Assembly: GCA_000980735.1 (NCBI GenBank)
Contig: LBFQ01000045.1
Span: 10,353-16,346, forward strand
Length of the DNA stretch: 5,994 nucleotides
Reading direction: 5' to 3'
Source: Candidatus Caldipriscus sp. T1.2
GTDB lineage: Bacteria > Hydrothermota > Hydrothermia > LBFQ01
Shown here: positions 1 to 4,823 of the stretch, one piece after another
Layout of the letters: every line of letters begins with the position of its first letter
Position numbering within the stretch: position 1 is the first letter of the stretch
Translations under genes and position numbers: made by a program
Notes under the pieces: generated by a model
What the model was told of the DNA's origin: nothing
Database searches by the model: none
What the model saw: the letters and a program-made list of their open reading frames with translations, nothing else

Positions 1-1
1 G

Positions 2-304
2 GCGGGATTTGCAAAAAATAGGAGGCAGGCAAGGCAGTTTGTAAGGCACGGTCACATACTCGTAAACGGCGAAAAGGTGGATATACCCTCGTACATTGTA
101 AAGGTGGGGGATGTAATACAGGTGGCGGATCACTTTAAGAATAACGCGGAGCTTCAAGCGGCGCTTAAGATGAACAGACCATCGCCATCCTGGCTTAGCA
201 TCGATAGGAATGCACTAAAGGCTCAAGTTTTAAGGTTGCCTCAAAGGGAAGATATAACCGCGCCTATAAACGAGAGGTTGATAGTGGAGTTCTATTCAAG
301 GTAG
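2..304 (+). CDS. rpsD: 30S ribosomal protein S4, C-terminal part (5' truncated by window edge)
   Basis: S4 is a primary 16S rRNA-binding protein that nucleates 30S subunit assembly and in many bacteria also represses its own alpha operon. About 100 C-terminal residues are visible and the frame is open to the left edge, so the true start is outside the window (the family is usually about 200 residues). The first 40 residues carry the S4 RNA-binding domain core: ARQFVRHGHILVNG followed by DIPSYIVKVGD, a near-textbook match. The final block, ending EFYSR, matches the usual S4 C-terminus (VEFYSR). A GTG at 77 is internal and is not the start. The TAG stop is embedded in the Shine-Dalgarno of rpoA, 9 bp before its start codon, as expected in the rpsM-rpsK-rpsD-rpoA-rplQ operon. 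Identification is essentially certain. Confidence 0.97.
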   Translation, partial: AGFAKNRRQARQFVRHGHILVNGEKVDIPSYIVKVGDVIQVADHFKNNAELQAALKMNRPSPSWLSIDRNALKAQVLRLPQREDITAPINERLIVEFYSR

Positions 305-310
305 GAGGGG
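304..310 (+). promoter_or_regulatory. Shine-Dalgarno of rpoA, overlapping the rpsD stop
   Basis: GGAGGGG lies 3 bases before the ATG at 314 and shares its first base with the TAG stop of rpsD. It fixes the rpoA start and suggests that ribosomes finishing rpsD can pass directly to rpoA. It also shows that this organism uses strong Shine-Dalgarno sites, which makes their absence upstream of the lyase and the kinase notable. Confidence 0.85.
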
Positions 311-313
311 AAT

Positions 314-1327
314 ATGCTCAACGATGTTGTTAAAAGCAAAGGTGTTTACTATGAGGAGGAAGGGGATTACGGGAGATTTGAAATGGCACCCCTTCCAAAG
401 GGTTTTGGGACAACCTTGGGAAACTCCATAAGGAGAACGGTCCTTTTATCTTCATCCGGAGCCGCGGTAGTAGCGGCGAGGTTTGAGGGTATAAAGCACG
501 AGTTCAGCGGAATACCTGGTATAGTTGAGGATGTCCCCACCATAATATTGAACCTAAAGAAGATCCGCTTCAGGGTAAAGAAACCCTTCAAAAACGTCAT
601 AAACGTAAAATTGAAGTTCTTGGGGGAGAAGGATGTGAAAGCAAAGGACCTCGATCTACCCGCGGGGATAGAGGTGGTAAATGGGGAACAAACCATAGCA
701 ACCTTATCAGATCCAACCTCACAGCTTCTCGGAGAAATATATATTGCGTACGGTAGGGGTTATATGCTTGAAGACGAAACGAGGGAGGTTTTGGCGGAAA
801 CATTGGGAAACATTGAGGGTATAATATACACCGATGCCCTGTTTTCTCCCGTAGTAAAGGCGAACTTTTATACCGAAAGCTTCCTTTACGGAGGAAAGTT
901 TGATAAGGAAAAGCTCTTCGTTGAAATATGGACGGATGGATCCAAAAAACCCTCCGAGGTATTCTTTGAGGCTATAGATATCCTGCTTGATCAGTTTGGC
1001 GCCTTAAAGAACGTCCTTGAAAAACCCATAAAACCCATAAGGGTACTCCTACCGAAAGAAGAACTGGAGTTCAAGAGGAGGAGGTTGCAGGATCCCATCG
1101 CCGCCATCCTAAAGAGCGAGTTACCATCAAAGCTCGTTAAAACCCTTGAAAAGGCTGGAATAACGATATTCGGCGAGCTCTTAAAGTATAAACCCGAGGA
1201 TCTGAAGGAAGAATTTAAACTTTCGGAGGATGATGTCGCTCTGATAGAAGTCGCGGTTAAGAGGTTGGGTTTTGAGATGGGTAGGGATTATTGGAAGGAA
1301 CTGGAGGAGTTAAAAGATGAGGCATAG
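314..1327 (+). CDS. rpoA: DNA-directed RNA polymerase subunit alpha
   Basis: Alpha dimerises to scaffold assembly of beta and beta' in the core RNA polymerase; its C-terminal domain (CTD) normally binds UP-element DNA and activators. The 337-residue length is normal. The N-terminal domain is clear: GRFEMAPLPKGFGTTLGN (about 20-37), the HEFSGIPGIVEDV loop (62-74), YGRGY (146-150) and TDALFSPVVKANF (173-185). After a linker near 235-260, the CTD (about 261-325) keeps the helix-hairpin-helix outline (TLEKAGI...LGFEMG). By my alignment, however, it has Lys273 where E. coli has Arg265, and KLSEDD (302-307) where the family has NLGKKS, so the usual DNA-contact residues are mostly replaced. A GGAGGGG site precedes the ATG. 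The gene's last 11 bp overlap rplQ. Identification is essentially certain; altered CTD function is inference. Confidence 0.98.
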   Translation: MLNDVVKSKGVYYEEEGDYGRFEMAPLPKGFGTTLGNSIRRTVLLSSSGAAVVAARFEGIKHEFSGIPGIVEDVPTIILNLKKIRFRVKKPFKNVINVKLKFLGEKDVKAKDLDLPAGIEVVNGEQTIATLSDPTSQLLGEIYIAYGRGYMLEDETREVLAETLGNIEGIIYTDALFSPVVKANFYTESFLYGGKFDKEKLFVEIWTDGSKKPSEVFFEAIDILLDQFGALKNVLEKPIKPIRVLLPKEELEFKRRRLQDPIAAILKSELPSKLVKTLEKAGITIFGELLKYKPEDLKEEFKLSEDDVALIEVAVKRLGFEMGRDYWKELEELKDEA

Positions 1328-1655
1328 GGATAAAAGGGTTAAGCTTGGAAGGGAAAGGGAGCATAGGAGGGCACTTTTGAGGAACTTGGCGAGGGAAATG
1401 GTGGAACATGGCTATATAACCACAACCTCCGTAAAAGCAAAGGCTGCTAAAGCTGTCGTTGAGAAGCTCCTTCACCTCGCAAAGGAAGATACTTTACACA
1501 ACCGGAGGTTGGCTTTCAGGATCTTGGCGGACAGAAAATACGTCAATAAGCTCTTTAAAGAGGTGGCGCCAAAAGTTAAGGGAGTGAGGTTTGTTAGGAT
1601 AGGTTTTAGGAGGGGGGACGCTGCGGAGATCTCAAGATTAGAATTTATAATGTGA
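1317..1655 (+). CDS. rplQ: 50S ribosomal protein L17
   Basis: L17 is a structural protein of the large subunit near the peptide exit region. The 112-residue protein opens with MRHRDKRVKLGREREHRRALLRNLA, shown here only as the family-typical MRHR...KLGR...HR.ALLRNLA pattern (residues 1-26). It continues with the conserved EHGYITTT (34-41) and KAKAAKAVVEKL block, and ends with the diagnostic GFRRGDAAE (97-105). The length is at the short end for bacterial L17, as usual for forms lacking C-terminal extensions. The ATG lies inside the end of rpoA (11-bp overlap) with GGAGGAG at 1303-1309 placed correctly upstream. Its last sense codon is ATG, and ATGTGA also provides the GTG start of the next gene. 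Confidence 0.97.
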   Translation: MRHRDKRVKLGREREHRRALLRNLAREMVEHGYITTTSVKAKAAKAVVEKLLHLAKEDTLHNRRLAFRILADRKYVNKLFKEVAPKVKGVRFVRIGFRRGDAAEISRLEFIM

Positions 1656-2512
1656 GGGTTTTCGTAGTAGATTTTGGAGGGACAAGGTTAAAGTGGGGAC
1701 TTTTTTCGAGTGAGGAACTTGAGAGGAAGGGGGTATTAAGCTCCCAAGTTGTTTATTCCGTAAGGGACTTTAAGGAATTTTTAAGGGGTTTTTCTTTTGA
1801 TAGGTTGGTTTTGGGATTTGCGGGTATGGTTAAGGACGGGGTGGTTATACACGCGCCCAATTTACCGAATTGGGAGGGTTTAAACCTTTACGAGGAGTTT
1901 AAAGATTTTTACCCCATAGTTGAGAACGACGCGAACCTTTTTATCCTTGGTGAATACCATTACGGCTCCGCGAAGGGTTATAAAAACGCGGTAGGAATAA
2001 CCCTTGGAACCGGTGTAGGTGGAGGGGCGATAATAAATGGGAGACTATTAAGGGGTAAAAACAACTTTGCGGGGGAATTTGGGCATATGGTGATAGATAT
2101 AAACGGTCCCCCATGCAATTGCGGTTCCTTCGGATGTGCGGAGAGCTTCTTGGGGGAATATTATTTTTTGGAGAGGGTTAGGAGGGTGTTTTTAAGACAT
2201 GGGCAAAATCCCCCTTCCGATATGAAGGTCTTGGAGGATATGGCAAAGATGGGTTTAGATTTGGCAAGATCTCTTTGGGATGAGTACGGGAGGTACTTGG
2301 GGGTTTTAATTTCAAACCTGATCTCCGCCTTTGATCCGGATATCGTAGTCGTGGGGGGTGGAATATCAAACGCCTTTGAACTTTTTAAGGATAGTATGAT
2401 GGAAGAGATTTTAAGAAGGAAGGTGGGGTACAGGTTTGAGGTTCCCATCGTAAAGGCAAAGCTTGAAAATCCTTCCCTTTACGGGGGACTTTACCTTGCG
2501 AACCTCTTATAA
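1652..2512 (+). CDS. ROK-family sugar kinase (glucokinase-like)
   Basis: This is a cytoplasmic ATP-dependent hexose kinase of the ROK (repressor, ORF, kinase) family; glucose is the likeliest substrate, but GlcNAc, mannose or fructose cannot be excluded. The 286 residues form a complete kinase with no N-terminal helix-turn-helix, so it is an enzyme rather than a ROK repressor. Visible motifs are the phosphate-binding DFGGT (7-11), sugar-binding APNLPNW (68-74), ENDAN with the presumed catalytic Asp93, the GTGVGGG glycine loop (119-125), GEFGH (141-145, family ExGH), the zinc site CNCGSFGC (155-162, with His145), and the second nucleotide loop DPDIVVVGGG (228-237). It starts at a GTG overlapping the rplQ stop by 4 bp, with no good Shine-Dalgarno nearby (GGAG about 22 bp upstream is too far), so re-initiation after rplQ is likely. 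Its end overlaps the convergent membrane-protein gene by 22 bp. Confidence 0.92.
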   Translation: MRVFVVDFGGTRLKWGLFSSEELERKGVLSSQVVYSVRDFKEFLRGFSFDRLVLGFAGMVKDGVVIHAPNLPNWEGLNLYEEFKDFYPIVENDANLFILGEYHYGSAKGYKNAVGITLGTGVGGGAIINGRLLRGKNNFAGEFGHMVIDINGPPCNCGSFGCAESFLGEYYFLERVRRVFLRHGQNPPSDMKVLEDMAKMGLDLARSLWDEYGRYLGVLISNLISAFDPDIVVVGGGISNAFELFKDSMMEEILRRKVGYRFEVPIVKAKLENPSLYGGLYLANLL

Positions 2513-3258
2513 AGGAAACCAAAAGCAAGCATAATTATATCAACAATCAAAATTATTAGCCTTGTTAGAATCGCAAAGGATGAAGAGGCTGGGTCATAAC
2601 CCATAAGGAGGGAGATTATTCCCTCCCTTATCCCCAAACCCGCGGGGGTTAAGGGCAGAACGTAAGAAGCCACGAAAGAAATGGAATAAACGAAGGAGAT
2701 CTCCGGATAACCGAATTTGAGATTTAGAGCCCTTGATGTGAAGTACGCGGAAAGGCCGACAAGAGACCAATAAACAACCGACAAAATTAGGGGAATTAGG
2801 GTTTTAATGGAGAATTTCCAAGTGAAGATAACCAAAAGCAAAACAAATATTATACCCAGCTGGATGTATAAAAATTTTGGGAAGATCAGGGAAAAGAGCC
2901 CTGCGCCCGCCATTAAAATTAGGTGCTCGTATAACGTTGCGGAAAATACGGATCCGGAGGGATGGTTTAGGATCGCTACCCTGCCCACAAATTGCCAAAC
3001 CTTACCAGGTATGTACCTCCCTATGGAAGATAGGTACCAAGAAAATACCGCATCCGGGAAGGAGATGAATATTACGAAGATTTGAGCTACGAAGAACCAT
3101 ATGACGGGTAAGAGAGTATAAGCAAGGAGCATTATCAAAACCGATAAGAGGAAACTTGAAGGGGAAAATTTAATATCCGGAAGGCCGTTTTTAAAGATCG
3201 GGTATAAAGCAAAGATCAAACCCAATATTGCAAGGGAATATTTTAGGAATTTTCGGAT
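2491..3258 (-). CDS. Flippase-like integral membrane protein (YbhN/AglD, LPG_synthase_TM family); start uncertain
   Basis: This is a polytopic inner-membrane protein of the UPF0104/LPG_synthase_TM family, related to YbhN, AglD and the membrane half of MprF; members are linked to lipid or lipid-linked glycan handling, but the substrate here is unknown. Counting from the first codon clear of the tRNA (ATC at 3256-3258) there are 255 residues with about seven hydrophobic segments: roughly 4-22, 36-62, 108-126, 131-147, 153-175, 188-219 and 227-249. The family signatures are GRYIPGKVW (80-88), Glu111 in LYEHL, and PLTPAGLGIREG (202-213). The frame has no ATG or GTG between the tRNA and the first membrane segment. 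The first standard codon, TTG at 3223-3225, would cut that segment in half (244 residues). It probably shares a transcript with the tRNA-Leu. Its TAA lies inside the kinase gene. Confidence 0.83.
   Translation of the reverse strand: MRKFLKYSLAILGLIFALYPIFKNGLPDIKFSPSSFLLSVLIMLLAYTLLPVIWFFVAQIFVIFISFPDAVFSWYLSSIGRYIPGKVWQFVGRVAILNHPSGSVFSATLYEHLILMAGAGLFSLIFPKFLYIQLGIIFVLLLVIFTWKFSIKTLIPLILSVVYWSLVGLSAYFTSRALNLKFGYPEISFVYSISFVASYVLPLTPAGLGIREGIISLLMGYDPASSSFAILTRLIILIVDIIMLAFGFLYKRFAR
2591..2631. repeat. Two abutting inverted repeats inside the flippase-like gene
   Basis: On the plus strand GGGT-CATA-ACCC (2591-2602) is followed immediately by a long dyad: ATAAGGAGGGA (2603-2613), loop GATTAT, then TCCCT, one bulged C and CCTTAT (2620-2631), giving 11 pairs. 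Neither side is followed by a T run, so it is not a standard intrinsic terminator. It falls over the codons of the conserved GIREGIISLLMG stretch and about 80-120 bp past the kinase stop on the plus strand. It may be a coding by-product, or it may act as a 3'-end or processing structure for the alpha-operon transcript. Confidence 0.5.
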
Positions 3259-3260
3259 AG

Positions 3261-3345
<85 letters not shown>

Positions 3346-3353
3346 AAAGAAAG

Positions 3354-3359
3354 TATTAT
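3354..3359 (+). promoter_or_regulatory. Possible -10 box for the lyase, on the same bases as the tRNA -10
   Basis: TATTAT on the plus strand matches the consensus at 5 of 6 bases and is offset by one base from the tRNA -10, because TATTATA is nearly self-complementary. It would place +1 near 3366, giving a leader of about 24 nt to the ATG at 3390. The -35 position (TTCCGC, 3331-3336) is weak. A second candidate, TAGAAT at 3377-3382, would start transcription at or next to that ATG and give a leaderless mRNA. Neither has a convincing -35, so this is a suggestion only. Confidence 0.35.
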
Positions 3360-3360
3360 A
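3355..3360 (-). promoter_or_regulatory. -10 box of the tRNA-Leu promoter
   Basis: A perfect TATAAT on the minus strand ends 9 bases before the mature tRNA 5' end, placing +1 near 3348 and leaving a leader of about 3 nt. With 16-18 bp spacing I find no recognisable -35 hexamer (TATTCT at 17 bp is poor). If the lyase starts at 3363, the spacer and -35 region lie inside the lyase coding sequence. Confidence 0.65.
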
Positions 3361-3362
3361 AG

Positions 3363-4823
3363 GTGGGCTTCGGACTTAGAATACAAAATATGGGAATTTT
3401 GAGGGAGCTTTGGGAGGTTTCTTTTGGAAAAAAGGTAGAAATTAAGGAAGAAGATCTGGAGAATCTGGAAAAGAGAAATAGGGAGTTTTACGAGCTTGCA
3501 AAGGAGAAGGTGATATACGGATTTAATACGGGACTTGGACCTATGGCGGAAATAAGGCTTTCGGAAGAAGATTTAAGGGATTTTCAGATCTTAACCCTAA
3601 GGAGCCATTCAACCTCAACGGGAAAACCTTTACCTATTCCCCTCGTTAGGGGGGCGATGTATTTGAGGTTAAAACATTTAATTAACGGGGGCGTAGGGAT
3701 AAGGCCTTTGGTTTTGAAAAGGTTGGAGGAATTCTTGAATTTGGGTATTACGCCCGTGGTTTATGCTTACGGCTCGGTTGGGGCAAGCGGTGATTTATCA
3801 CCGCTTTCTCATATAGCCTTATCTATGATGGGTGAGGGTTGGGTTTACCTTAAAAACCGCAACAAGGTACCCTCAATAGTAGCACATAGAATGTATAATT
3901 TAGAACCGATCTCATTTGAGCCGAGGGAGGCCCTTGCCCTGATAAACGGTTATTCCTTTTCCCTTTCAAACTTGGGTTTGGCAATTTACGAGATAAGGAA
4001 CCTCTTGGAATTTTCTTATAAAGTATTTTACCTTTCTTGGAGGGCTATAGGGGGGAGGAAGGCGCCATTTGATCCAAGGGCGGTAAAGATGATGGGGGAT
4101 AGTTATGCATTAAAAATTGCGGAGAGGATTTGGAAATTCGTAGAGAAGGAAGAAGATGGTAAAAGGGTTCAGGATCCTTATTCCTTTAGATGCTTCCCTC
4201 AGATAACATCTCCACTTTTAAGGGCTTTGGAAGTTTCGGAGGGGATATTTGGGGAGCTTTCCTCCGGATGCTCGGATAACCCAATTTTTTCTGACGGGGG
4301 GATTTTCTCAACGGGGAACTTTCATGGGCAAAGTATCTCCTTTGCAAGCGACATTTTGGCAATTGGTATAACCGCTTTTCTGGGTTCTATTGAGAGGAGG
4401 GTTTTTTATATCTTGAGCGATAAATCGGATTTACCGTATATGCTGTCTGCGAATCCGGGGAAGGATCCGGGTTTGATGATGCTCCAAACCGCATTAGCTT
4501 CAATATTTGCTGAAAGTAAAGTTCTATCAACACCTTATTCCTATCAATCCGTCCCAACGGGGAACGATCAGGAAGATTGGGTCCCTATGAGCTTCGGAGG
4601 TACCTTAAGGCTCCTAAAGTTGGCGGAATTTATGCTGATGTTTCTATCCGCAGAACTTCTCTGCGCATATAAAGCCTTTAAATTAAGAGGTTTGAGGGAT
4701 GAAACCTTTGACGAGCTTGAAGAATATTTCCCCCAATACAGGAAAAACCTTTCCCTTTATGAGGAATGGGAAATAGTTCAAAAGTTCATTGAGGAGAGGG
4801 TGGAGGGGATAATAAGGTTGTGA
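3363..4823 (+). CDS. hutH: Aromatic amino acid ammonia-lyase, probably histidine ammonia-lyase
   Basis: This cytosolic MIO enzyme removes ammonia from an aromatic amino acid; for histidine the product is urocanate. From the GTG at 3363 it has 486 residues, close to the usual 500-510. The Ala-Ser-Gly that cyclises to MIO is at 141-143 (GSVGASGDLSPLSH). Active-site residues line up with Pseudomonas HAL: Tyr52 (YGFNTG), His82 (RSHS), Asn195 (LINGY), Gln270/Tyr273/Arg276 (VQDPYSFRC), Phe320 (GNFHG) and Glu404 (DQED). QDPYS and QED favour histidine, while the RSHSTSTGKPL stretch resembles bacterial tyrosine lyases. Oddities are NGY for the usual NGT and TGLG for TGFG. ATG at 3390 is an alternative start, but residues 5-10 (LRIQNM) fit the family's first strand. 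Neither start has a Shine-Dalgarno. No other hut gene is in the window. The 3' end overlaps glyS by 38 bp. Confidence 0.85.
   Translation: MGFGLRIQNMGILRELWEVSFGKKVEIKEEDLENLEKRNREFYELAKEKVIYGFNTGLGPMAEIRLSEEDLRDFQILTLRSHSTSTGKPLPIPLVRGAMYLRLKHLINGGVGIRPLVLKRLEEFLNLGITPVVYAYGSVGASGDLSPLSHIALSMMGEGWVYLKNRNKVPSIVAHRMYNLEPISFEPREALALINGYSFSLSNLGLAIYEIRNLLEFSYKVFYLSWRAIGGRKAPFDPRAVKMMGDSYALKIAERIWKFVEKEEDGKRVQDPYSFRCFPQITSPLLRALEVSEGIFGELSSGCSDNPIFSDGGIFSTGNFHGQSISFASDILAIGITAFLGSIERRVFYILSDKSDLPYMLSANPGKDPGLMMLQTALASIFAESKVLSTPYSYQSVPTGNDQEDWVPMSFGGTLRLLKLAEFMLMFLSAELLCAYKAFKLRGLRDETFDELEEYFPQYRKNLSLYEEWEIVQKFIEERVEGIIRL
4743..4773 (-). terminator. Candidate intrinsic terminator of glyS, inside the lyase gene
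   Basis: Reading the minus strand, TTTCCC (4773-4768) and GGGAAA (4755-4750) can pair around a 12-nt loop, followed by GG and then five T (4747-4743). It begins about 12 bases after the glyS TGA. The stem is short and half A:T, and the T run is two bases away from it, so it is a weak candidate. Confidence 0.35.

Noticed and set aside
367..803. Minus-strand open frames opposite rpoA
   Set aside because: They are antisense shadows of a strongly conserved gene, with no family motif, Shine-Dalgarno or promoter.
2471..2489. Small hairpin (TCCC/GGGA) followed by TTTT on the minus strand just past the flippase stop
   Set aside because: Only four pairs with a seven-base loop; too weak to call a terminator.
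2807..3085. Plus-strand open frames opposite the flippase-like gene
   Set aside because: No recognisable protein motif, and the minus-strand frame carries clear family signatures; these are shadows.
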